Positions 7,826 to 16,266 of a DNA stretch of 45,918 nucleotides are shown in pieces. Below the pieces are notes generated by a model that was given only the letters and a program-made list of their open reading frames with translations, was not told the origin of the DNA and ran no database searches. How positions within the stretch are numbered: the stretch's first letter is position 1; each line of letters opens with the position of its first letter. The DNA comes from Candidatus Woesebacteria bacterium (GTDB lineage Bacteria; Patescibacteriota; Microgenomatia; UBA8517): positions 1 to 45,918 of the forward strand of contig JAGUYM010000001.1 of the NCBI GenBank assembly GCA_020061305.1, in the 5' to 3' direction. Both the position numbers and the translations under genes were made by a program.

Positions 7826-10127
7826 TATTTTTAATCTCCTCGTTCATATCAATTACTTCCAAATTAATTCCATTTGGTAAATAGCTAGTATAATCTTTTG
7901 TTGTATCACTGGTTATTACAAAAAGCGTATCCAAATTATTATCTCTATTTTTACTTCCAAAAAACATAATTTCACCTGAATTTTGAGATTTTTGATTTTT
8001 TGAGTTTTTTATGTATGTACTTACCCAATATGTTTTATTGGCAACTACTGGATAAAAACCAAGTTTCTTTTTATAGACAATTAACCCATCACTCAAATCT
8101 CCTCCATATAAATTAGTATCTTGTCCAAACGATACTTTTGCATATCCTTTACCCTTTGCGTGTTCTAAAAATTTAAAATCCATCAAAAGCATATGTTCAC
8201 CCCACCCATAACCAATTCCCAAAATTTTCCCAGTTTCAAAAAACAATTCTCCCCCAACTAATTTTTCATCTTTATACACAAACACGCCTCCAACTTTTTT
8301 ACCTTTATTCACTTTTTCGTCAAACCAATTTTCATTAATCTTTGATTTAGAGTCAAACTTATTACTTAAATATTTCTTATAACCATTTAACCATTTGACA
8401 AAAGTTTGATTGTCAATTTCATCAACTAATTTAATTTCAACACCAAGCTTTAAAGCCTTGTTTACTTGATATCTAATTTTTTTAGAAAAATTAAGACCAT
8501 TACTTATATCTTTTCTCCAGGCAATTTTTGCAGGTCTTCTCATACCCATCCCTTGATCAATGAAAGTATTGACAATACTAACTTTATCTATGTCCTTATG
8601 TTTGACTGCATTTTTTATCCTTTTTACATTCAAAATGTCTATATCTCCGTCTTTTTCTGTACCAGTTTCAACCTCAATTAGACCTAGTTTTTTGTAAATT
8701 AAATCAATTGCTTTGGCATTAGTTGGTAAAACTTTTCCATCCCTATCTACCATTTGTCCCTTCCAAATAAGCCTCAATATTCGCTCATGGGGGTCATACA
8801 CATTACCAGTATTTTTATTTACATCCTCAGTAATTAAAAATTCCCCTTCATTTTTCAAATGCCAGCTTGCATAACCCTCTCTTACAAATTCCAACTTATC
8901 AGCGATTAATTTGTAGACGCCAGCCTTAATTACAAACCTATCAACTGCCGTTTTGGTAAATTTGTTATAAAGCAAAAGTTGACTGGCAACATATTTATTT
9001 TTGTAGGTTTTGTCCATCTTTTCAAAGTCAATTTGATAATCAATACCTAGGTGTTCTAGATTATGAAAAACTTGAAAAGGAATTGCACCCTTTTCCATTT
9101 GAAGCATTAAAATTAATGGGAAAGCGTCAGTTTCTCTTGGGTTACATTCAACTGGCCAAACATCTCCATTTTTGTCAGTAATCAAATCTATTCCAAATAT
9201 TCCTTTATAACCTTCTTTATAAATAAAATCTCCAAACTTTTTAGCAATTTCATCTGCTTGCTTTTGACTATTCTGGCTAAACTCATTTACCACCCAATCA
9301 TGACCGGAGTAAACACCACTCCTAGTTTCAAGCTTTGCTCCAACTTCTGGAATATCTACAAGTTGAGTTTGTATTGACCCCACAAAAGTGCCATATTTAG
9401 TTACACAGCATGGGACACTTGAGGAAATTCCAGTTATAAAAGGTGCCACATTCACGGACTTAATTTCTTTTTCTGTGTCTTTTAGTTTTTCAAATAATTC
9501 AAGTGTTCTTATTTCGTACTTCTTATAATCTTCTTCATTTTCTATAAAAAAGGTTCCCGTCCCACCACCCCAAGTTGCTTCTGCAATTTGGAGAACCACC
9601 TTTTTAACAGCATATTTTTGTTTGTATTCTTCAATTATTTTAAAGTTTAAATCCTTAATTTCATAGTTTTCTCCAGGAATTGTTTTTACTCCAATTTTTC
9701 TTAAAACCTCTTTGAAATATTTTTTGTTTTCAAATTTATCTCTAATTTCTCTTGAATTTCCTACAAATTCATATCCATTTTCCTGACATATTTTTTCAAA
9801 TTTTCCCATTGACTTATAAACCACAAACTTAAATGGTTCTTTAATTTTTTCTAAAAATTCTTTCCCCTTTTTTGAGGTAATAATATTTCCTGGGGTTATA
9901 GGTGTAATTTGTGCATATTTATCAACCTGCTTTACGGAATAAACACTAAAACCGTCTTTTCGGATATATTCATTGTCTTGGCAATTATTAGAAACTAAAT
10001 TAATAAACTTTGGAAAATAAAAATTATTAATAATTCTTGGCCATGCTGATGGCCCAAGGCCCACAAGAAGTGGGGCTTTGGCAATTGCCTTTTCAATCGA
10101 TTCTGGTAGTTTTGGAACTTTTACCAT
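7794..10127 (-). CDS. ATP-grasp domain protein fused to C-terminal FemAB/GNAT-like acyltransferase domain
   Basis: ATP-grasp-type core YKGIFGIDLITDKNGDVWPVECNPRETDAFPL; C-terminal LVGGELFFETGKILGIGYGWGE...GKGYAKVSFGQDTNLYGGDLSDGLIVYKKKLGFYPV. Confidence 0.65.
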   Translation of the reverse strand: MVKVPKLPESIEKAIAKAPLLVGLGPSAWPRIINNFYFPKFINLVSNNCQDNEYIRKDGFSVYSVKQVDKYAQITPITPGNIITSKKGKEFLEKIKEPFKFVVYKSMGKFEKICQENGYEFVGNSREIRDKFENKKYFKEVLRKIGVKTIPGENYEIKDLNFKIIEEYKQKYAVKKVVLQIAEATWGGGTGTFFIENEEDYKKYEIRTLELFEKLKDTEKEIKSVNVAPFITGISSSVPCCVTKYGTFVGSIQTQLVDIPEVGAKLETRSGVYSGHDWVVNEFSQNSQKQADEIAKKFGDFIYKEGYKGIFGIDLITDKNGDVWPVECNPRETDAFPLILMLQMEKGAIPFQVFHNLEHLGIDYQIDFEKMDKTYKNKYVASQLLLYNKFTKTAVDRFVIKAGVYKLIADKLEFVREGYASWHLKNEGEFLITEDVNKNTGNVYDPHERILRLIWKGQMVDRDGKVLPTNAKAIDLIYKKLGLIEVETGTEKDGDIDILNVKRIKNAVKHKDIDKVSIVNTFIDQGMGMRRPAKIAWRKDISNGLNFSKKIRYQVNKALKLGVEIKLVDEIDNQTFVKWLNGYKKYLSNKFDSKSKINENWFDEKVNKGKKVGGVFVYKDEKLVGGELFFETGKILGIGYGWGEHMLLMDFKFLEHAKGKGYAKVSFGQDTNLYGGDLSDGLIVYKKKLGFYPVVANKTYWVSTYIKNSKNQKSQNSGEIMFFGSKNRDNNLDTLFVITSDTTKDYTSYLPNGINLEVIDMNEEIKNNAEKFTKIKS

Positions 10128-11449
10128 TTTGCTTTTACTCTATTTTCCTTTTCAATTTCAGGGCTTATTAAAAATCCTTGTAAATCAGTTCTCCCTATTA
10201 ATATTTGATATCTTAGTAATTTTCTGTCTGCTACAGTTACTTTTGTATCGAGTCTTTTTCCTGCCAATTTTAAACTAGCAAAAATTACTGGTCTTTCCTC
10301 TTCTCCCAAACTACTTAGTTTTTTTCTAGTAGTTATAATTTTATTTTTTCGAAGTAACCCAAGTTTTCTGGCAAGAGCAATATCAATTGCTGACGACCAT
10401 GCTCCAGTGTCTATTTTAGCTAAAAATTTATACCATTTACCATCACCATTTTTAATTTTTACTTCCTCAACAGCTTTAACAATTGGATTCTCCTCTTTAA
10501 ATCTTACCCTATCAACAAATTTTCCAGCAAAAAGTGCTTTTGCAATTTTAATCCCATGCTCTGCATCAATTACTACTAAATCATCCACCCTCTCAAGCCT
10601 TCTTTTAAGTCCTTCCATATTTGCAAGTTGGATTGATAATCCGGGTTGTGCATTTAGTTCAATTACCATAGGTCCTTTTTCAGGATGAATTACCACATCA
10701 ACGCCACAATATCCAAGAGTTGATGCAATTTGAGCCCTAACAGCAGTTTCCAAAATCAAATTCCACTGCGGTATCTTTATCCCGTTTAATTTGCGAAAAG
10801 TACCGGGTTTGAACACAATTTGTCTATTATTTTGTATGGCTTTGGTAGTTATTCCTGTAGCCAAATCAATCCCTAATCCCAATGCTCCCTGATGAAGATT
10901 GGCCCTTCCCTTACTTTCTTTTGTTGGAAGTCTTAGCATTGCCATCATTGGAATTTTATTAAAAATAATAATTCTAATATCTGGTGTCCCCCTATATGCT
11001 AATTTTCTAAAAACTTTATGTCTGCCTACATATTCTTGAATAAAGGCGATATCGGGGTCACTTCCTATTGAATATGCCCCCTCCAAAATATCTAATACAT
11101 GTAACTTCAAATCATCGACTCCAATTTTTTGTTTCTGTGTAGTAATCCACTTTATGTTTTGATTTTTTGGGTTTCGGAGTTTTTTCTTAATTACTATTAT
11201 TCCTTCCCCCCCCAAACCCCTCGATGGTTTAACAGCAAAACTATTTGGTAATTTTTCCCACTTAAAGTTTTCCAGATCGGAGATAGATTTAAATTTAGCT
11301 AAAATTTCCGGATGAAGGATGTTATTCTTTTTAAGGATCTTTGCGGTTTTAAGTTTGGAATTGGCTATCTTTTTACCATCCTTAGTGTTGTACTTTGAAG
11401 TAAAAAGTACATACCTCGAATTTAAACCCAAAATTGAAGATGCTTTCAT
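10121..11449 (-). CDS. RimK-related ATP-grasp ligase fused to retropepsin-like (RimK-associated putative protease, PF05618-type) domain
   Basis: FAVKPSRGLGGEGIIVIKKK, DVVIHPEKGPMVIELNAQPGLSIQLAN (ATP-grasp); C-terminal FLAKIDTGAWSSAIDIALARKLGLL...QILIGRTDLQGFLI (aspartyl-protease-like). Confidence 0.8.
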   Translation of the reverse strand: MKASSILGLNSRYVLFTSKYNTKDGKKIANSKLKTAKILKKNNILHPEILAKFKSISDLENFKWEKLPNSFAVKPSRGLGGEGIIVIKKKLRNPKNQNIKWITTQKQKIGVDDLKLHVLDILEGAYSIGSDPDIAFIQEYVGRHKVFRKLAYRGTPDIRIIIFNKIPMMAMLRLPTKESKGRANLHQGALGLGIDLATGITTKAIQNNRQIVFKPGTFRKLNGIKIPQWNLILETAVRAQIASTLGYCGVDVVIHPEKGPMVIELNAQPGLSIQLANMEGLKRRLERVDDLVVIDAEHGIKIAKALFAGKFVDRVRFKEENPIVKAVEEVKIKNGDGKWYKFLAKIDTGAWSSAIDIALARKLGLLRKNKIITTRKKLSSLGEEERPVIFASLKLAGKRLDTKVTVADRKLLRYQILIGRTDLQGFLISPEIEKENRVKAKW

Positions 11450-12096
11450 TTAGAATTTAATAACTTCCTAAACCTTAGATATTCTGTAAATCTTAAACCT
11501 ATAAATCTTGCTAAAAGGATATTTATAGATAGTGTAACTAAAAGAGTGATTTCAGGATTCATCCAAACTAGGTTTTGGAAAAAAGTGTTTGTAATTAATA
11601 GATATGATAATGTTGCAAGGACAATGGTTTGAAATGATAACGTAAAGGCAGTTTTAAACGATTTACCAAGCTGAATTCTTGTAAAATCTTCAGTCAAAAG
11701 TGCAATCACGAGTACCGGAAAAATTGAAACATCATGAGGTCTTATAAATAATATTGTAAGTACTCCCATTGCTACAAACCACAAAATGGTTGCCATTCTG
11801 GGAAGATATTGAAGTCTTAGTTTTAATTTTCTAGTTATAAACCTGACCAAGGTTGAGATTGAAACGGTTACAACAAATAAAAATACTCCAAGAACTGGGC
11901 CAATTGCCACAAATGAAAAGGCAAGAGCAGCAGGAAGAAAAATACCAAACCCCCTAACTCCAACAATCTGTCTAACGGCAGCAATTAAGGTTGCAACAAT
12001 CGGTAAAAACAAAAGAAGCAATATGGTGTTAACGGAAACACCCCCTGAAACGGCGTAACCAATAGCATTTTGCAAAAAATTAAGTTGAAAATTCAT
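11446..12096 (-). CDS. 7TM domain protein of the type usually fused to an inactive transglutaminase
   Basis: 216-aa polytopic protein, RQIVGVRGFGIFLPAALAFSFVAIGPVLGVFLF...; next to the RimK-like ligase as in known neighbourhoods. Confidence 0.7.
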   Translation of the reverse strand: MNFQLNFLQNAIGYAVSGGVSVNTILLLLFLPIVATLIAAVRQIVGVRGFGIFLPAALAFSFVAIGPVLGVFLFVVTVSISTLVRFITRKLKLRLQYLPRMATILWFVAMGVLTILFIRPHDVSIFPVLVIALLTEDFTRIQLGKSFKTAFTLSFQTIVLATLSYLLITNTFFQNLVWMNPEITLLVTLSINILLARFIGLRFTEYLRFRKLLNSK

Positions 12097-12186
12097 GGAA
12101 GCAAAAACCTTTCTGCAAAAAGTATTATACCAAATTACTATTTACTTATTCCACACCTTTTTGTTCTATTGTCAGGTATAGTTATC

Positions 12187-12217
12187 ATTGCGAACCCGCT
12201 TGGCGGGTGTGGCAATC
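12187..12217. repeat. REP-like palindromic element
   Basis: ATTGCgaACCCGCttgGCGGGTgtgGCAATC: inverted repeat in intergenic DNA. Confidence 0.6.
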
Positions 12218-12265
12218 TCTGTATCTATGTTTTACCCAAACTTCAAAAATTTAAAATCTCAGTAA

Positions 12266-12322
12266 AACCCAACAAACACATTTTTCTCTTTTCTCCCCTG
12301 AGAAAAAGTGTGTTTGTTGGTT
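12266..12322. repeat. Long near-perfect inverted repeat (possible terminator of the 12356-12757 gene)
   Basis: AACCCAACAAACACATTTTTCTC / GAGAAAAAGTGTGTTTGTTGGTT, about 22 bp stem, 11-nt loop. Confidence 0.7.
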
Positions 12323-12355
12323 AAACCTTGTAGGTTTAGGTATATTTATATTATT

Positions 12356-12757
12356 TTATCTCTTCAAATAGAGGAAAACCCCCATGGCAACCATGGCCAA
12401 GATGAATACGAGGGCGGGGGTAACCACCCAGTTAAATGCCCTGGCATTTATTGTATTCGCCTCGGCGTTTGTCCTGTTCACCTGTGCAAAGCCCATATCC
12501 GTTTCTGGATTTTCCCCCTCGGGCTGCACCACGCCAATGATCTGTGTGTCGGGAGCCCCATCTCCGTTTTTATCCGCCGGTAAATTACCGACGAATGAAC
12601 CAGCCAGCCCAACCACCACAATGCATGCTACCGCAAGCATCATCATTACGATTCCATACTTGCTCCGAAAAATCAGAGCAAGCAACCTAATAAGTAGGTA
12701 CAGGGAAATGATTACCAAAAGTAAAGTTGGTATGGTACCGAGATCTACGCTCCTCAT
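12356..12757 (-). CDS. Hypothetical small membrane protein
   Basis: 133 aa with about three TM helices; AGGAGG Shine-Dalgarno just upstream. Confidence 0.7.
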   Translation of the reverse strand: MRSVDLGTIPTLLLVIISLYLLIRLLALIFRSKYGIVMMMLAVACIVVVGLAGSFVGNLPADKNGDGAPDTQIIGVVQPEGENPETDMGFAQVNRTNAEANTINARAFNWVVTPALVFILAMVAMGVFLYLKR

Positions 12758-12826
12758 GTCATCCTCCTTTTTGTGAAAACTGTCATAAATTTTTATCCCT
12801 CAAGTGACCACCACTTGGGGGTTTAG

Positions 12827-13573
12827 CTAAAATCCATCTTCTCTGAGCCAAAATGCCCAAAAAAGATAAATTGTGGTTACAAAGGACAGATAGACCGCCC
12901 CAACCTGCCACCAAGTATTTGTAAAGCTGTTAAGCTTTACCACCAGAATCGGTAGTAAAACTGTCAATATTGTTAAACGGACAGCCTGCTTCCCAGCAAA
13001 TCTGATAGTGGTCATGACCCCTTTTTGTCTCATTCTTGCCCATGTGGCAATTTTGAACTTTTTAAAGGTTATCAACCACCACCAGCAACCAATTGTCCCC
13101 ACCGCGACTCCAACAATCCAAAGGTTGAAGTCGATCAACAAAGAATATCCCGCCGCATAAACAATTAGGAATAGCGAAGACTGGCGATGACTAAATTCCG
13201 CCGAAAACAATCGGACTGAAAATGGTGCAGCGCCAATCACCAAGACGGCAAAAACAGTTGGCGACACGGGTGTCCGATCCAAAAAAATAATGTTCAGTAA
13301 TTTTCCCCCCAGAATAAATAAATACAACAAGAGAGAAATCAAACCAACTACAACAGTAAAAGTCTTGATATTTTGGAAATTTGAAAAAACAAAAATCCAA
13401 AAGCGCCGAGTAGCAAAAATCACCACCCCCAAAATTATTGGGATTGTCACCCATTTTACAACATTTTCATAACCCCACTGTATAGACATGGCAAAAGTTG
13501 CTAATGCCACGATTGCCATACCAACACCAATCAATGCTGATAAGGTTTTGCTCTTTTGGTTTTCTTCAGACAT
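12827..13573 (-). CDS. Hypothetical polytopic membrane protein
   Basis: 248 aa, multiple TM helices; AGGAGGATGAA upstream of ATG. Confidence 0.75.
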   Translation of the reverse strand: MSEENQKSKTLSALIGVGMAIVALATFAMSIQWGYENVVKWVTIPIILGVVIFATRRFWIFVFSNFQNIKTFTVVVGLISLLLYLFILGGKLLNIIFLDRTPVSPTVFAVLVIGAAPFSVRLFSAEFSHRQSSLFLIVYAAGYSLLIDFNLWIVGVAVGTIGCWWWLITFKKFKIATWARMRQKGVMTTIRFAGKQAVRLTILTVLLPILVVKLNSFTNTWWQVGAVYLSFVTTIYLFWAFWLREDGF

Positions 13574-13773
13574 TTCATCCTCCTTTGGATGAGTTTAGTT
13601 TGACATTTTTTGAACAACAAGGGTTGGCCCCTCCCCTGAAAAAAGAAGTTATAAATATACCCATGTCAAGGTACTTGACAGTATTTTACACCTTTATCTC
13701 ATAGTAAACAAGTTTTGACAAAAATCGTTGACCCATCTTAGGCCTAGCACTAAATTATTATTTTGAAGTATTT

Positions 13774-13992
13774 TTAATCATTTGCTTGCATCCCCAGAAG
13801 CCACAAGACCGCTTCCTTTTTGTATCTTCTATCTCCCCTTGAATTAATTCTAATTGCAGGAAGCTTCCCTCTTTTACCCCACCTTTTAATAGTTAATGGG
13901 GAGACTCTCAATATTTCACTCACTTCTCTAACAGTTAAAAGATCCGGTAAATCTTCAAGCCTTACTCTCTTTTTTGCCTTTTTATCATCCAT
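13774..13992 (-). CDS. Excisionase/MerR-type helix-turn-helix DNA-binding protein
   Basis: DLLTVREVSEILRVSPLTIKRWGKRGKLPAIRINSRGDRRYKKEAVLWLL. Confidence 0.85.
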   Translation of the reverse strand: MDDKKAKKRVRLEDLPDLLTVREVSEILRVSPLTIKRWGKRGKLPAIRINSRGDRRYKKEAVLWLLGMQAND

Positions 13993-14018
13993 GTCTTTTG
14001 CGTACCTTAACTATCCAC

Positions 14019-14047
14019 ACTATAACTAACTGATACATCAGTGTCAA
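14019..14047 (-). promoter_or_regulatory. Promoter of the excisionase-like gene with palindrome in the spacer
   Basis: Minus strand TTGACA-17-TATAGT; spacer carries ACTGATgtATCAGT (14029-14042). Confidence 0.65.
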
Positions 14048-14055
14048 CTGGTAAA

Positions 14056-15537
14056 TTAGTAAGTGTATTTATTCTCTAAATATTTAATATTCACGCTTGG
14101 GTCAAATTTCATTTTATTTTTCCTTAACAAATCTTTTAATGTATATGTACTTCCATATCTATGAATTTTGTTTTTTAACCACTTTTCTACTTCTTGATAC
14201 CGATTATTACCAATTCCTTCACTGCTTATTTTTTCTTCCCACTGACTACCCAAGAATGTTCCCATTGAATAAGTAGGAAAGTAACCAACACTACCGTGTG
14301 CCCAATGAATATCTTGCAATACCCCTTCTTTATCCGTTTTAGGAGTTATTCCCAAATAATCTTTCATTTTAGTATTCCAAATTTCTTGTATGTCATTAAC
14401 TTTTAACTTTCCTTCAATCAATCCTTTTTCAATTTCAAACCTTAGCGCTATATGCATGTGGTATGTAACTTCATCTGCCTCTATCCTCAGTAAACTTGGT
14501 TTTACAAGATTTAAGTAAGAATAGACATCATCAACACTTAAATCGTTTTTATTTACCAAACTTCTAATATCTTTAATATACTTTTTGATAAACTCCTTAC
14601 TTCTGCCTATATGGTTTTCCCAAAATCTACTTTGGCTCTCATGTATTACAAGGCCACTTCCTCCTGCAATTGGAGTCATGTTTAGTTTGTCATCATATTG
14701 CATATCATATAGACCATGGCCAAATTCGTGGACAGTTGCCATTAGACTTCTCGCAAAATCTGTTTCGTTATACCAAGTAGTTATTCTAGTATCTTGGCTA
14801 TTAAATGAAATCGTAAATGGATGACTACTAACATCAAGCCTGAAATTACCCTCTCTTCCATAACCACTCCATAAATCTTTTAATACTTTTTCATTTAAGG
14901 CAATCATTTTATTTTTATCATATTTTTTACTCTCAAGAAAATGTGTTGGTTTGTAGTTTGGTGAAGTAACAATTTTATTTAGTAGCGTCTTTAAAGGTGG
15001 TAATGCTACATCAAAAAATTTAGTTACATCTTTTGAAGTTAATTCTTCTTCATATAAATCAAGAAGTGCATCGTATGGGCTTTCCTCGTAACCTAAAAGG
15101 TCTGCTAACTCTTTATTTTTTTGAAAAATTTTTTCTAAATATGGTTTAAACGAGTTAAAATCATTTTTTAACTTAGCATCAGCCCAAACAACAGTCGCTT
15201 TGTTTGTTAGTATTTCAAATTCTTCTAAAAATTTACTTGGTACTTTTTGATATAACTTTAAAGACTGAAGCATTATTCTAACAACTCCCTTTTCATAGTC
15301 ATTTAAGTCTTTTTCCTTGTCAGCTTTATTTATTAAAGAAACAAATTCCTTGTCTAAAAACTTTTTTTGACGGATTGTAGATACGCGGGCAAGAGCTTCC
15401 CCTCTAAAGTTAGCTGCCATTTTAGGCATATATGTTTCTAAATCCCAACTTGCAAGTCCTGATAAATAAGATAAACTCCATAAATCTTTGTAGTAATCTA
15501 AAATTTTTAAAATTGTGGAGTTTTTAAAATACAACAT
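14056..15537 (-). CDS. M32-family carboxypeptidase (carboxypeptidase Taq-like)
   Basis: TVHEFGHGLYDMQ HExxH motif and overall M32 pattern (GGSGLVIHESQSRFWENHIGRS; HWAHGSVGYFPTYSMG). Confidence 0.9.
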   Translation of the reverse strand: MLYFKNSTILKILDYYKDLWSLSYLSGLASWDLETYMPKMAANFRGEALARVSTIRQKKFLDKEFVSLINKADKEKDLNDYEKGVVRIMLQSLKLYQKVPSKFLEEFEILTNKATVVWADAKLKNDFNSFKPYLEKIFQKNKELADLLGYEESPYDALLDLYEEELTSKDVTKFFDVALPPLKTLLNKIVTSPNYKPTHFLESKKYDKNKMIALNEKVLKDLWSGYGREGNFRLDVSSHPFTISFNSQDTRITTWYNETDFARSLMATVHEFGHGLYDMQYDDKLNMTPIAGGSGLVIHESQSRFWENHIGRSKEFIKKYIKDIRSLVNKNDLSVDDVYSYLNLVKPSLLRIEADEVTYHMHIALRFEIEKGLIEGKLKVNDIQEIWNTKMKDYLGITPKTDKEGVLQDIHWAHGSVGYFPTYSMGTFLGSQWEEKISSEGIGNNRYQEVEKWLKNKIHRYGSTYTLKDLLRKNKMKFDPSVNIKYLENKYTY

Positions 15538-15557
15538 GAAGCTATTGTAACACAGAA

Positions 15558-15842
15558 TTAGTTTGAGCTCTGATCATCAACTACTTCAATCTCTATATAT
15601 GTATGAGGTGTTGGAGAACCTGCCTTTATTTTTGAATCCTTAGGTAAATTGACTATTGTATCTGAATCATAACCATCCCCTACCCTCATAAATACCCCTC
15701 CACTCTGTTCATATATTATCGGACCTCCGACTTCACTGTGTTTACTTCCCAAAACAATAAACCTATCCTTTCCGTCACTCAAAACAGGAGGTGGCACCTC
15801 TACTAATCCCATCCATTTTCTTACACGCATTCGTTCACCCAT
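15558..15842 (-). CDS. Hypothetical protein, 94 aa
   Basis: ORF only; true start may be internal. Confidence 0.45.
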   Translation of the reverse strand: MGERMRVRKWMGLVEVPPPVLSDGKDRFIVLGSKHSEVGGPIIYEQSGGVFMRVGDGYDSDTIVNLPKDSKIKAGSPTPHTYIEIEVVDDQSSN

Positions 15843-15854
15843 ATTTTATATTTT

Positions 15855-15899
15855 ATTTTAATTTAATTTATTTTAATTTAATTTATTTTAATTTAATTT
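15855..15899. repeat. 15-bp tandem repeat, three copies
   Basis: (ATTTTAATTTAATTT)x3. Confidence 0.9.
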
Positions 15900-15924
15900 T
15901 TATCTTGACTCATTTTGACAACTA

Positions 15925-15962
15925 ATGGGCTATGTCTTTGTGTTGGCATAGCCCATTTTTTT
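15925..15962 (+). terminator. Intrinsic terminator-like hairpin, plus strand
   Basis: ATGGGCTATG (15925-15934) / CATAGCCCAT (15947-15956) followed by T run. Confidence 0.7.
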
Positions 15963-16185
15963 AATCGGTGTTGAATGAAAATATAATAGGAAGGGATAAT
16001 CCCATTCCAATGAAAATCAATCCAACACCACCAATGTCATCAAAGATCAATTCTATTGAGCTCAAAAATACAACCATCCCAAAAAAAATGATCATTATCA
16101 TGACAACAACAAACGGGCCCATCTCTTCAATCCCTCGAACATACTTTTTGGCCAACAGCTTCAGCACTTGAATTAAAAAACTCAT
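15961..16185 (-). CDS. Hypothetical two-TM small membrane protein
   Basis: 74 aa, GGAGTG ribosome-binding site before ATG. Confidence 0.6.
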   Translation of the reverse strand: MSFLIQVLKLLAKKYVRGIEEMGPFVVVMIMIIFFGMVVFLSSIELIFDDIGGVGLIFIGMGLSLPIIFSFNTD

Positions 16186-16266
16186 TTTACACTCCTTTGT
16201 TTTATTTCAAAATGTCTTGGCTATATCTTGTATACTACTAAATAAAGTACTAACATATAAGACATT

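Noticed and set aside
11206-11213. C8 tract in the RimK-like gene as a phase-variation site
   Set aside because: It encodes the conserved glycine-rich GLGGEG loop of the ATP-grasp, so codon choice is a simpler explanation.
12070-12583. Plus-strand ORFs of 84 and 91 aa across the REP/hairpin region
   Set aside because: They read through palindromes and antisense of the 12356 gene, with no start signals.
15968-16171. Plus-strand 67-aa ORF
   Set aside because: The opposite-strand ORF has a ribosome-binding site and clear TM segments.
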